A stretch of DNA of 64,000 nucleotides from Oscillospiraceae bacterium (GTDB taxonomy: Bacteria > Bacillota > Clostridia > Oscillospirales > Oscillospiraceae), in the NCBI GenBank assembly GCA_015068245.1, contig SVKU01000007.1:1-64000 (forward strand), given 5' to 3'. A program made the translations under genes and the position numbers. A model generated the notes under the pieces. The model had not been told where the DNA came from. It saw only the letters and a list, made by a program, of their open reading frames with translations, and made no database searches. Below are positions 1-7,784 of the stretch, piece by piece. Each line of letters starts with the position of its first letter. Position 1 is the first letter of the stretch.

Positions 1-10
1 CCAATGATAT

Positions 11-237
11 TTTCCCTGACGGGAAAGTGAAATATTTCCGTTGGAAATGTGAAATATTGCTGACGCAATGTGATATATGCCTACGGCATGTTGATGTATC
101 ACTGCGTGATAATTAAATATTAAAGGACGATATCTGAGGATATCGTCCTTTTCATCAACATTTTCGTAGAAAATATATCACAGGCGAAGCCTATATCACA
201 CGCCGCAGGCGTATTTCACAGATTTGCGCAGCAAATC
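11..237. repeat. Array of short palindromes with a conserved spacer
   Basis: Five tiny hairpins occur at 11-26, 34-48, 56-69, 77-89 and 98-110, each with 5-6 bp arms and a 3-4 nt loop. They are joined by a GTGAAAT/GTGATAT-like 7-mer, giving a period of about 21 bp. A second cluster (182-192, 201-211, 221-237) uses the reverse-complement spacer (ATATCACA, TATTTCACA), so the two clusters face each other across the hairpin at 123-150. Arm sequences differ between units but pairing is kept, so structure rather than sequence is conserved. It contains no gene. Arrays of this style are common between genes of gut Clostridia; their function is unknown. Confidence 0.75.
123..153. terminator. Intrinsic terminator-like hairpin inside the palindrome array
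   Basis: A 12-bp perfect stem (AAGGACGATATC and its complement) with a TGAG loop is followed by TTT. The upstream A-run could make it work in both directions. It separates the two oppositely oriented palindrome clusters. Confidence 0.55.
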
Positions 238-423
238 TATTTCGTTGTGAGTTGGGCATTATCCCTATGCCCAACTCACATATGGCGGGGGCTTGCTCCC
301 GCCGCAACGACGCATAACGTGACGTAACATTTTACACCGGATGTAACGGTGTCCTCGACGGCCTTTGACTTGACTATTTTTTACCCAAATGCTATAATCA
401 TCAACGGTTATAAACACCTTTAT

Positions 424-499
424 GCGCCTGTGGCTCAATGGATAGAGCATCAGATTCCGGTTCTGAGGGTTGGGGGTTCGAGTCCCTTCAGGCGTGCCA
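424..499 (+). tRNA. tRNA-Arg (anticodon CCG)
   Basis: The acceptor stem is GCGCCTG (424-430) paired with CAGGCGT (489-495). It is followed by discriminator G496 and an encoded CCA (497-499). The D-arm is GCTC...GAGC, the anticodon stem TCAGA/TCTGA holds loop TTCCGGT with anticodon CCG, and the T-arm has the TTCGAGT loop. It reads CGG arginine codons. A strong hairpin terminator follows immediately. Confidence 0.93.
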
Positions 500-538
500 A
501 AAACAGGGTCACCCCGACAGGGGTGAGCCTGTTTTTTG
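500..538 (+). terminator. Terminator of tRNA-Arg
   Basis: AACAGG-TCACCCC pairs with GGGGTGA-CCTGTT around loop GACA, and a run of six T follows. It starts directly after the tRNA CCA. Confidence 0.85.
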
Positions 539-1087
539 ATCGCTTGGAGTGCGAGAACGCCCTTAGAGAAATTGTATAACAATTTCTCCGAGAGGGCAGC
601 AAAGCTGACCTTGGGTTCAGAGTCCCTTCGCGTCGTCGCGCACTTCGTATCGTTCGTGACGGCGCTAATAGCGCCATCTCTCATTCACTTCGTCGCTCCT
701 CCTTTCCAAATCGAACCCGCTGAGCTGGGCTTCGATTTGGTGTTTCAGTGCGGCATCCAAAGTGTTGGGATTATACAAAAAAGCAGAGGTTCCATTGGAA
801 CCTCTGCTTTTTTGGCACGTTTGCAGCGAGAATCGCCATTGGAATTACCAAAAGGGGACAGGCCGTGCCGTGCCAATCGCCCTCCAACAACGCACAATCT
901 TTCTTTGTCATCCTGAGCGCAGCGAAGGATCTTAAAGATTATTCGGTCGTTCCGGTCAGCAAGCTGACCTGATGTTCAGGAATGACGCCTGTGACGTAAC
1001 GTACCACACCGTAGGGCGGGTAATACTCGCAAACTGCCCGTTATGGTGTTGACTCCCACGAACGAAACTCGTTATGCCGGCTTACAT
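539..1087. other. Non-coding tail with hairpin and repeat fragments
   Basis: I see no convincing gene in these roughly 550 bases. They hold a perfect terminator-like hairpin at 778-813 (AGCAGAGGTTCC and its complement flanked by A6 and T6). At 905-930 there is a copy of the dispersed 'TCATCCTGAGCG...GAAGGATCT' repeat. At 954-969 lies the palindrome GGTCAGCAAGCTGACC, and at 984-1045 a 'GTGACGTAACGTA...CACCGTAGGG' repeat that recurs near 22270 and 54285. Open frames here look like translated repeat sequence. Confidence 0.6.
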
Positions 1088-2122
1088 TCAATATCTCGAA
1101 TCTTCCGGGGGACCTTTATAAAACCGTTCATGGCAGGCTTTGAAAAACGAATCTATATTATCCCAGCTCGTCAGCGGCGGGATATCGCAGCCTGAGGAGG
1201 GGACGAAGTTCTTATACTCGCCACAACGGTTCACAATTTCTGTTGTGGCAGCAAATACACTTGCCGTATCGCCCGCAAACAGCTGACCTGCCGGGTCAAG
1301 GTTTCCGAAAATCGGTACATTATCGGGCATTTGCTGCAGCATAGCTTCAAGGTCAGCTGCGTTGCCAAAATGGTATCCTGCTGCGCCTATGGAAGTCAGC
1401 TGCTCTGCCATATACATGACTGACTGACCGCAGTTGTGATAGATGACCATGAACTCATCGTCCTGCACGGCATCGACTATTTGTTTGACATAGGGAGTTG
1501 AAAATTCTTCTGCCAGGGTGGGGGACAGAAGGCCTGTTAAAGGTTCTGCCATCAATACGCCGTTTGCTCCGACAGCTTTGAATGCCAGTATATAGTCGGT
1601 TACGAATCTTGTGGTCTTTTCCATGATGGTATGAACCATGTCCGGTTCGTCGAAACAGTACACCAGAGCGTCTTCAACGCCCATCAACCGTCCTGCCAGC
1701 GAAAACGGGCCAATGGCTCCCGCAAGCACAGGACGGTCAGTGATGCGCTGCAGTGCTTTTTGCATGGATTCTATGTACAGCCCTGTTCGACCGGCACCTA
1801 CAGCCGGAATCTCAAGAGCATCGGCAGCGTCCTCGTCGGTAACCAGCGCGCCCACAACTGTGGGGACTTCGCCGTCAGGCACGATTATGTCAGCACCGAA
1901 AGCTTCGGCTTCCACGCTCAGATCCATAAAACCAAGGGCGCAGAGGGTGGGCAGCTTTTCAGCTATAAGTGCCATAGCCCGAGCCTGCAGCTCGCTGTCG
2001 GATATAAGCTCCCGGACGGAAATGTCCATCAGGGTCACTGCGGGAAATGACAGAACAGGCATGGGCCTTTTGTCTTCATTGGCAATAAGGTCGGCTACCC
2101 ATTGGGTCATGTTTCTTTTCAT
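1088..2122 (-). CDS. UroD/MtaA-type methyltransferase-like protein
   Basis: This 344-residue protein belongs to the uroporphyrinogen decarboxylase superfamily (TIM barrel), which includes the zinc-dependent methylcobamide:thiol methyltransferases MtaA, MtbA and CmuA. The zinc-site pattern of that branch is visible: H229-x-C231 followed by C312 in 'SSGCDIP'. That favours a methyl-transfer role over heme-synthesis HemE. The start has a GAAAGGA ribosome site 8 nt upstream. It is the second gene of a two-gene operon behind its paralogue (23 nt gap) and is transcribed from the promoter at 3129-3157. In O-demethylase systems such proteins work with a corrinoid protein and a substrate methyltransferase; no corrinoid protein is visible in this window. 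The family call is firm; the acceptor and substrate are unknown. Confidence 0.8.
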   Translation of the reverse strand: MKRNMTQWVADLIANEDKRPMPVLSFPAVTLMDISVRELISDSELQARAMALIAEKLPTLCALGFMDLSVEAEAFGADIIVPDGEVPTVVGALVTDEDAADALEIPAVGAGRTGLYIESMQKALQRITDRPVLAGAIGPFSLAGRLMGVEDALVYCFDEPDMVHTIMEKTTRFVTDYILAFKAVGANGVLMAEPLTGLLSPTLAEEFSTPYVKQIVDAVQDDEFMVIYHNCGQSVMYMAEQLTSIGAAGYHFGNAADLEAMLQQMPDNVPIFGNLDPAGQLFAGDTASVFAATTEIVNRCGEYKNFVPSSGCDIPPLTSWDNIDSFFKACHERFYKGPPEDSRY

Positions 2123-2145
2123 GTTCTATTCCTTTCGGGCTAAGC

Positions 2146-3063
2146 TCAATCAAAAAGGTATGAGGGGAACTCAGGATAAGCGGGGTACTGTTCGGGAGGG
2201 AGAGGCGGTTTTTCGACTTTTGGGGCATCGCCGGAGGTTTCTGCGGGAGGGCCGCCAAAAGCTTCGCCTTCTTCGCCTGCAAGTCCGCCAAGAATACAGA
2301 GCTTATCGCCGTACTGAGCGGTAAGGGCGGGGATATCGTTGCAGTCGGCCTGAGCTTCCCATGCGGAAGCGCCCATTTCAACAATGTCGCCCACCAGAGG
2401 GCCTATCTTGCCGCAGCTGTGCTGGACAACAATGGCACCGCCTTCGATTACGCAGTCGTAGATACGCTTGATATGAGGCTTGATGACCTCACGCCACAGA
2501 TCGGGGTTCATAAAAGTGCTGTTGGCTGTACCCCAGTCGTCGTGAATGTTGACAACGTCGGGCTTTGCGATGGAAATAGCTTTGGTCAGCAGAGCGATCT
2601 TGTAGTCTGCAATGGCACCGATAAGATCGGAAAACTCTTCCGGCTCACTTATGAGGTTTACAAGGCAGTCTTCAAAGCTGGTAAGGCTGGTAGCACGCTC
2701 AAAGGGACCCATATAGCTTGTGAGGGTGACAACGTACTTTTCTCTGTCGATTTCCTCGGATTCTTTGATGAAAGTGCTCCAGTCAAGCTTTTCAATATTG
2801 GGGATTTTCAGCTCATCACGCCAGGATTCGATGTCGCTGTAACGGGGCTGCTGATCCAATGTGTAATGGCTTGCCTGAGCAGCGGCTGTCCAGTGAACGC
2901 CAAAAACGTCGTATCCGGTGCTTCCCATACCGCGTTCATTTACGGGAAGTTCGATGTTTTTGATTCCAAACATACCGGGATTCATGGTGAAAAACATGAT
3001 GGGAGGTTCGCCCTCGTAGGGGAGATGGTTAAGGCAATTCAGTATTTTTTGTTTATCGGTCAT
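2146..3063 (-). CDS. UroD-family protein with a Pro-rich tail replacing its C-terminus
   Basis: A 305-residue UroD superfamily protein, paralogous to the downstream gene. It keeps the 'QHSCG' zinc pair but ends soon after the 'ILGGLAG' strand in an acidic, Gly/Pro-rich tail (GGPP, KPPLPPEQYP). The third zinc Cys and last barrel segment seen in the paralogue are therefore missing. It may be inactive, rely on its partner, or use a different ligand. The start is uncertain. A ribosome site (AAAGGAG, 3091-3097) lies 27 nt upstream of the ATG at 3063, with a 6-bp hairpin (3074-3088) between that would shorten the effective spacing to about 12 nt. An in-frame ATG at 3117 has GGAG just upstream, but that would leave almost no leader from the mapped -10 box. 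It is first in the operon. Confidence 0.72.
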   Translation of the reverse strand: MTDKQKILNCLNHLPYEGEPPIMFFTMNPGMFGIKNIELPVNERGMGSTGYDVFGVHWTAAAQASHYTLDQQPRYSDIESWRDELKIPNIEKLDWSTFIKESEEIDREKYVVTLTSYMGPFERATSLTSFEDCLVNLISEPEEFSDLIGAIADYKIALLTKAISIAKPDVVNIHDDWGTANSTFMNPDLWREVIKPHIKRIYDCVIEGGAIVVQHSCGKIGPLVGDIVEMGASAWEAQADCNDIPALTAQYGDKLCILGGLAGEEGEAFGGPPAETSGDAPKVEKPPLPPEQYPAYPEFPSYLFD

Positions 3064-3128
3064 GGCCAAATATGTTTCTGAAAGAAACGTCTCCTTTCGC
3101 GAAATATTGCGGAGCATATTACACTCCA

Positions 3129-3157
3129 ATTATAATTCACGCCTTAGACATTGTAAA
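3129..3157 (-). promoter_or_regulatory. Sigma-70-type promoter for the UroD-like operon
   Basis: On the minus strand, TTTACA (3152-3157), a 17-nt spacer and TATAAT (3129-3134) match the consensus well. It lies back to back with the plus-strand promoter of the FAD oxidoreductase. Confidence 0.75.
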
Positions 3158-3197
3158 GCAAAAAGCAAACATTGCATGAAAGTTGCCTTTATGATTG

Positions 3198-3226
3198 TTT
3201 ACATCTAAAACTAAATGTATTATAAT
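3198..3226 (+). promoter_or_regulatory. Sigma-70-type promoter for the ferredoxin-FAD oxidoreductase
   Basis: TTTACA (3198-3203), a 17-nt spacer and TATAAT (3221-3226) lie about 55 nt upstream of the start codon. It is divergent from the UroD promoter. Confidence 0.75.
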
Positions 3227-3279
3227 GAAAAAGTTAGTTTGCGAGCAAATATTGCCGAAAAAAGAAAGGAAAGAAGAAA

Positions 3280-5088
3280 ATGGCATATGTAATTGATCAG
3301 GCTCATTGTACTTGCTGCCACAGATGCCGTGTGGAATGCCCTGTGGAAGCAATAACCTTCCGCAACGCAAAGTATTGGATCAACCCCGAAAAATGCATTG
3401 ATTGCGGCCACTGTGTTGAAGTGTGCCACAACGAGGTTATTTCCAACCCCGATATTCCTCCCGTAAAGGCTGAGCCTCACGAGAAAATAGTTAAGGAATG
3501 CGATATCTGCGTTATCGGCGGCGGTGCTGCCGGTACTGCTGCTGCTGCAAGAGCTTCCGAAAACGGTGCAAAAGTTATCCTGCTGGAAAAAGGCAAGGAA
3601 GTGGGCGGCAGCGCATGGTACGCTCATATGTTCAAGTCTCACTGGTCCGTATGGCACGAAGCTGCCGGTATACCCGACCCCAGAGAAAAGGTTCTGCGCC
3701 AGTTTGAGAAAAAGACCAAAGGTCAGGCAGACGTTGAACTGCTGAAAAATCTGCTTGATGCAGACGTTGATCTGGTAAACTGGCTTATCAAAGACCACGA
3801 CCTGGGTAAAGACTACGTCCTTGGTCCCTTCGGACCCGGCGGAGCTATGGGTCTTGTCAGCACCTATCACAACGACTACAACGCTATCCGTATCGACACC
3901 ACTATCGGACCCGGCGGCAACGGCTGGTGGCTGTGCCTGAAGCTGCTGAGCATTCTTGAGAAGAACGGCGGCGAAGCGCTGTACCACACTCCTGCCAAGA
4001 AGATAATGCTGGACGACGAAGGCAAGGTCTGCGGTGTTCTGGCTGAAGACGAAGGCGGCGAAATTGAAATCAAATGTAAGTCTGTTGTTGTGGCAGCAGG
4101 CGCATTTACCCACAACAAGGAACTGATGAACAGATTCCAGCCCCTGTTCTACGATGACGAAGGCAAGGAGCCTGTTCACCTGTTTACCTGCGCTCACTGC
4201 ACCGGCGACGGTATCACCATGTGCGAAGAAATCGGCGCCGATATCGACTTTGAAAACCGTCGTGTCAACCTGTTTGGACCTGCCCGCCATCCCTATCCCT
4301 GCGTAACCCTCAACGCCAGCCGTGGCATGGGCAGCGTAAATGTCAATGCTGTTGGTGAAAAATACGAAGGAGCTTTCGGCATGACCGAAGTCAGCCCCCT
4401 GACTTTCCAACCCAAGCGTTACCTGTGGTCAATCATGGATCACGCTATGGTCACCGAAAACATCGAAAAGTCCATGAACCCCACCACTAAGGACGTTGTG
4501 GACATCGACCTCGACAAGTTCTTTGTAAAATGGCCCGAGGTTCTGGACGAAGAAGAAGAGGCCGGCAGCCTTGTCAGAGCAGACAGCCTTGAGGAACTGG
4601 CAGAAAAACTGGGCTTCGATCCTGTTAAATTCCGTGCTATCATCGACGAAAGCAATGCCAATAGTGGCAAGATGCCCATGATGGGACCTCCTCCCGGCGG
4701 CGACGATGAAGAAGGCCCCGGTGGTCCCGGTGGCCCCGGTGGTCCCGGCGGCGATGATGATGACGATGATATGCCCGGTATGTTCCCCATGGGCGGCATG
4801 ATGCCCGAACCCAAGAAGATAGAGACTGCTCCCTTCTATGCCTTCAAGCTCAAACTGTTCCATGAGAACGCTGTCGGCGGCATGAAGACCAACTCTGTCA
4901 CCAATATCATCGACAAGAACGGCAACCCCATTCCCGGTCTGTACGGTGCAGGCGATAACATTCGCGGCATTATGCTCCCCGGTGATATTGGCGTTCAGTA
5001 TATCGAAAACGTCCTCAGCGCACTGACTGTTGGCTTCTGCAGCGGCTATGTTGCAGGTCAGCAGGCTACCAAATATGTAGGTAAATAA
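3280..5088 (+). CDS. Ferredoxin-fused FAD oxidoreductase (fumarate reductase/ketosteroid dehydrogenase fold) with GGP insert
   Basis: This 602-residue protein starts with two [4Fe-4S] motifs: C10-x2-C13-x2-C16-x3-C20-P and C39-x2-C42-x2-C45-x3-C49. An FAD-binding Rossmann motif (VIGGGAAGTAAA, about 78-90) follows, then a FAD_binding_2 body with the C-terminal 'GLYGAGDN' FAD element. The family transfers hydride to or from activated C=C bonds (fumarate reductase, 3-ketosteroid dehydrogenase, aromatic acrylate reductases). There is no signal peptide or flavinylation motif, so it is probably cytoplasmic and fed by reduced ferredoxin or flavodoxin. Residues about 465-510 form an extra Met/Gly/Pro/Asp-rich insert (GGP repeats, then poly-Asp). 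It sits between the cap region and the C-terminal FAD element and is not part of the family fold as I know it. An AAAGGAAAG-type ribosome site precedes the ATG. Confidence 0.85.
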   Translation: MAYVIDQAHCTCCHRCRVECPVEAITFRNAKYWINPEKCIDCGHCVEVCHNEVISNPDIPPVKAEPHEKIVKECDICVIGGGAAGTAAAARASENGAKVILLEKGKEVGGSAWYAHMFKSHWSVWHEAAGIPDPREKVLRQFEKKTKGQADVELLKNLLDADVDLVNWLIKDHDLGKDYVLGPFGPGGAMGLVSTYHNDYNAIRIDTTIGPGGNGWWLCLKLLSILEKNGGEALYHTPAKKIMLDDEGKVCGVLAEDEGGEIEIKCKSVVVAAGAFTHNKELMNRFQPLFYDDEGKEPVHLFTCAHCTGDGITMCEEIGADIDFENRRVNLFGPARHPYPCVTLNASRGMGSVNVNAVGEKYEGAFGMTEVSPLTFQPKRYLWSIMDHAMVTENIEKSMNPTTKDVVDIDLDKFFVKWPEVLDEEEEAGSLVRADSLEELAEKLGFDPVKFRAIIDESNANSGKMPMMGPPPGGDDEEGPGGPGGPGGPGGDDDDDDMPGMFPMGGMMPEPKKIETAPFYAFKLKLFHENAVGGMKTNSVTNIIDKNGNPIPGLYGAGDNIRGIMLPGDIGVQYIENVLSALTVGFCSGYVAGQQATKYVGK

Positions 5089-5090
5089 AA

Positions 5091-5126
5091 ACTAAGGCAG
5101 TCCCGCAATTGCGGGACTGCCATTTT
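5091..5126 (+). terminator. Terminator, first of two identical copies
   Basis: The perfect inverted repeat GGCAGTCCCGCAATTGCGGGACTGCC is followed by a T-run and lies just after the FAD oxidoreductase stop. The identical 36-bp sequence recurs at 5352-5387. Confidence 0.85.
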
Positions 5127-5351
5127 CAGCGTGTCAAAATAGTCCGACGGACCATTTTGACACGAGTTTTTGCAGTTTGCTGCAGCGCACTCCGAAGAAT
5201 GCTTTGCATTCTTCCTCGCACGTTTGCAAACTGAGCAGAGAAATTTCCGGTATGCAAATGCAACGCATTTGCATGAGCTGCACGGAAATTTCATATTGGA
5301 CTCTTTTCGCTGACTTCGTCAGCGAACTCTACGAGGGTTTTTGACACCATC
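5127..5351. repeat. Palindrome-rich element between two copies of one terminator
   Basis: The stretch opens with GTGTCAAAAT...ATTTTGACAC (5131-5163), which folds fully with an inner GTCC/GGAC stem, and ends with TTTTTGACAC (5338-5347). Its outer ends are therefore inverted repeats. Inside are nested dyads: GAATGC/GCATTC near 5203, an ATGCAAATGC/GCATTTGCAT hairpin near 5252-5274 enclosed by AAATTTCC/GGAAATTT arms, and GCTGAC/GTCAGC near 5309. No plausible protein is encoded. It looks like a small non-autonomous palindromic element that arrived with, or duplicated, the flanking terminator. Confidence 0.6.
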
Positions 5352-5387
5352 ACTAAGGCAGTCCCGCAATTGCGGGACTGCCATTTT
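5352..5387. terminator. Terminator, second identical copy
   Basis: This repeats 5091-5126 exactly. The hairpin abuts the stop codon of the minus-strand NTPase at 5388, but the T-run is on the plus strand, so orientation alone does not show whether it serves that operon. Confidence 0.75.
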
Positions 5388-5903
5388 TTACAGTTGTCTT
5401 TTGAGATGCTCCAGAACTTGCTGATAAACTGTTTCTCTGTTTTCCTCCGTGAGGTAAAAACAGCGGCCGTTGGAATGATTTCTAACTGCTTCGAGATAAG
5501 GCCTGTCTTTGTTCTTGACTGCGGCTATTATGGGAATATCTCCGTTCAGCAGAGACAGCACGGCATCGCAAAAATCGTTGGATACCGTTTCCATTATTCC
5601 AAGTTCGTCCATGACAATTATATGACCATCGGGAACAGGTAATTGGAGCTTTTTTGCGAACCGGTCAAAGGCATCTTTGTTTATGCCAAAAACCTTTTGG
5701 TCGCAGTAGCCCACAAGGTTTTTTTCGGATCGAACGTATCTGCCTGCTTCATAAATGTAAACCGGACAGCCTTGGCCACCGTCAACCGTGGGATTTTCTT
5801 TTTTGGTTTCAAATCCCCATACAGGAACCCCAAGTTCGGAAACGACACGGCGTATAAGAGTGCTTTTGCCAACGCCCTGACCACCAATTATCAAAGTGTG
5901 CAT
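5388..5903 (-). CDS. THEP1-type nucleoside-triphosphatase
   Basis: 171 residues with an N-terminal P-loop (GGQGVGKST, residues 7-15) and a Walker B-like 'IIVMDELG' near residue 95. This matches the NTPase_1 (THEP1/DUF265) family of small NTP-hydrolysing P-loop proteins, whose cellular role is poorly known. It is the last gene of the ABC-transporter operon: only 4 nt separate it from the binding-protein stop, and GAGG provides a ribosome site. The family also resembles MobB-like GTPases of molybdenum-cofactor metabolism. That would suit the candidate Moco riboswitch at the head of the operon, but the link is inference. Confidence 0.8.
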   Translation of the reverse strand: MHTLIIGGQGVGKSTLIRRVVSELGVPVWGFETKKENPTVDGGQGCPVYIYEAGRYVRSEKNLVGYCDQKVFGINKDAFDRFAKKLQLPVPDGHIIVMDELGIMETVSNDFCDAVLSLLNGDIPIIAAVKNKDRPYLEAVRNHSNGRCFYLTEENRETVYQQVLEHLKRQL

Positions 5904-5907
5904 AACA

Positions 5908-6984
5908 TTACCTCAAAAATGCGTTTGCGGTGATGGTTTCGTACTGCTCATCGGTCAAAGTGCAGCCATAGAACAGTTCGTAGTATTCTATGATATCAGC
6001 CTTGACATCATAGTCACAGTAGTCGGGATACAGTACAGCGGTAAGCCATATCATGCCAAGATAACGCTGGACTGATGGGGGCATACCCATCCAGTTATAG
6101 GGAACTTCGGGGATCTCCACATAATTACTGCTGCTGACTGCATGGATATTGTTCCAGATTTCGACTGTTGACACTGTGTCGTAAATGCTGCCGGGGTCGA
6201 AAACAATAAAATCCGGGTTCCATAGTGCGATTTGTTCCATGGTAACTTCGTTGCCTAAGCCTCTGCCTGTTGGGTTCTCCACAACTGCCAGATTGTTTGT
6301 GAGCATGTCGATAAGCTCGGCATGGTAGGAGCCGCTTGCAAGTACGTTCAGACCCTCTTCGCCCAGAACATACAGGGCGTTCACCTTGTTGTCGCCCACC
6401 TTTTCCATAATGTCGGAGGTGCGGCTGTAAACCTTTTCACAAAACTGAGCCAGCTGTTCGCCCTTTTCTTCCCTGCCCAAAAGCTTGCCGAGGGTGCGGT
6501 AAGTTTCGGGCATTGTTTCAAGCGTTGCGGAAATGAACACGGTGGGGATAGTAGTTTGTGTCTGAAGAGTATTCAGATCCTCGGAGGTGGAGTCTTTGGG
6601 TTCGCCAATGTCTATGATAAGCTGGGGAGCGGCCAAAGCAAGCTGCTCAATGTTCAGGTCGGCTGAACTGTACAGATTTCCAAAAACAGGCAGCTTGTAA
6701 TAGGATTCGTCAATGATGCCTTTGGCATTTTCCTGCAGATCGCCGGCAAGGCCCACAAACATTTCGGGAGCAATGGCAAACAACACGATTTGTGCCAGAG
6801 AACCGGAAGGGACGATGCGGCTGATGGTTGCGGGAAGTTCGATTTTTCTGCCTGCATCATCGGTGAAAATGCGGGTTTCGGACGCTTCTGCATGAGAACT
6901 ATCCGCATCGGGATTGCTGCTGCAGGCGGCAAGGCTGAACAGCATGGCAAGTACCAGCAGCAGGGATATAAACTTTTTCTTCAT
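5908..6984 (-). CDS. Fec/Btu-type ABC transporter substrate-binding lipoprotein
   Basis: 358 residues. The N-terminus is a lipoprotein signal with lipobox L-A-A-C (C21), so the mature protein is anchored outside the cell. The rest is a class III periplasmic binding protein (TroA/BtuF/FecB type) starting 'FTDDAGRKIELP', the usual opening for iron-siderophore, heme, cobalamin and MolA-type molybdate binders. It is third in the operon after permease and ATPase; a GAAAGGAAGG ribosome site precedes the start. The ligand is not determined by the sequence. A molybdate or tungstate role is possible because Fec-type MolBCA transporters are known and the operon leader resembles a Moco-type riboswitch. 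Confidence 0.85.
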   Translation of the reverse strand: MKKKFISLLLVLAMLFSLAACSSNPDADSSHAEASETRIFTDDAGRKIELPATISRIVPSGSLAQIVLFAIAPEMFVGLAGDLQENAKGIIDESYYKLPVFGNLYSSADLNIEQLALAAPQLIIDIGEPKDSTSEDLNTLQTQTTIPTVFISATLETMPETYRTLGKLLGREEKGEQLAQFCEKVYSRTSDIMEKVGDNKVNALYVLGEEGLNVLASGSYHAELIDMLTNNLAVVENPTGRGLGNEVTMEQIALWNPDFIVFDPGSIYDTVSTVEIWNNIHAVSSSNYVEIPEVPYNWMGMPPSVQRYLGMIWLTAVLYPDYCDYDVKADIIEYYELFYGCTLTDEQYETITANAFLR

Positions 6985-7010
6985 TTGATTTTCCTTCCTT
7001 TCATTGTTCG

Positions 7011-7784
7011 TTATATTTTCTTCGGAACGCAGACGCGGACTTCATCGCAGCGCATACTGCAGACTTCCACATCAACACCGTAAAGGGTGGATATGACTTT
7101 GTCATTTATGGTTTCCTGAGGAGTCCCCCGGGCCAGAACCTTGCCGCCGTACAGAGCGAGCACCATGTCTGAGTACATATACGCCTGGTCGGGGTCGTGG
7201 GTGGATTGGATAACGGCATATCCGTCTTGCACGAGCTTTTTAACCGTCTGCATTACTCGAATGCGGTTACCGAAGTCCAGACTTGCTGAAGGCTCGTCCA
7301 TCACAAGTATTTTTGCGCTTTGAGCAATGGCACGGGCAATAAGCACCAGCTGACGTTCACCGCCGCTGATGTTGGCGTAGCTGCGGTCTTTAAGATGCAG
7401 GATGCCCAGCCGTTCAAGAGACGATTCCGCCAGCTCCTGCTGAGCCTTTCCCGGGGAGGAAAACTGCCCCAACTGAGCGGTGGTGCCCATAAGCACCATA
7501 TCCAACACTGAAAAGTTGAATACGGGATTGTGGGACTGGGGAATATAGGCGATATGCCGCGACAGTTGAGCTGCGCTCATTGAGGTTATATCGTTTCCTT
7601 CGATGGTCACTGTTCCCGCTGAAGGCCGGAGCAGTCCCAGCATGCATCGGAACAGGGTGCTTTTACCAACGCCGTTGGGACCGAGAACGGACAAAAATCG
7701 GCCGTATCCGGCTTCAAAGCTGATGCTGTCCAGCACCTGCCGTTCGCCATAGGAGAAGCAGAGATTTTCAACTTTTATGCTCAA
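7011..7784 (-). CDS. Fec/Btu-type ABC transporter ATP-binding protein
   Basis: 257 residues with Walker A (GPNGVGKST, about 35-43), Q-loop region, ABC signature (ISGGERQ) and Walker B (ILVMDEP), as in FecE/BtuD. It energises import by the adjacent FecCD-type permease. The reading frame begins with TTG at 7784, overlapping the permease stop (TTGA), which indicates translational coupling. I see no better ATG nearby. Confidence 0.9.
   Translation of the reverse strand: MSIKVENLCFSYGERQVLDSISFEAGYGRFLSVLGPNGVGKSTLFRCMLGLLRPSAGTVTIEGNDITSMSAAQLSRHIAYIPQSHNPVFNFSVLDMVLMGTTAQLGQFSSPGKAQQELAESSLERLGILHLKDRSYANISGGERQLVLIARAIAQSAKILVMDEPSASLDFGNRIRVMQTVKKLVQDGYAVIQSTHDPDQAYMYSDMVLALYGGKVLARGTPQETINDKVISTLYGVDVEVCSMRCDEVRVCVPKKI

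Noticed and set aside
11-237. CRISPR array
   Set aside because: Units are about 21 bp with a variable palindrome and a 7-nt constant part; there are no repeats of 23-37 bp, no unique spacers and no cas genes.
814-829. TGGCACGTTTGCAGC as a fifth sigma-54 promoter
   Set aside because: The -12 element reads CAGC rather than TGC, it follows a terminator hairpin, and no gene lies downstream on that strand.
265-916. Open frames on both strands across and after the tRNA (up to 139 residues)
   Set aside because: They overlap the tRNA and repeat DNA, lack ribosome sites and have repeat-like composition.
1088-3063. HemE (uroporphyrinogen decarboxylase) for heme synthesis
   Set aside because: The His-x-Cys...Cys pattern in the first protein marks the zinc methyltransferase branch, and no other heme gene is adjacent.
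4440-4814. Antisense Pro/Gly/Ser-rich frame opposite the FAD oxidoreductase insert
   Set aside because: It is the complement of the GGP repeat; the sense gene has all family motifs. The same holds for the antisense frame at 12155-12433.
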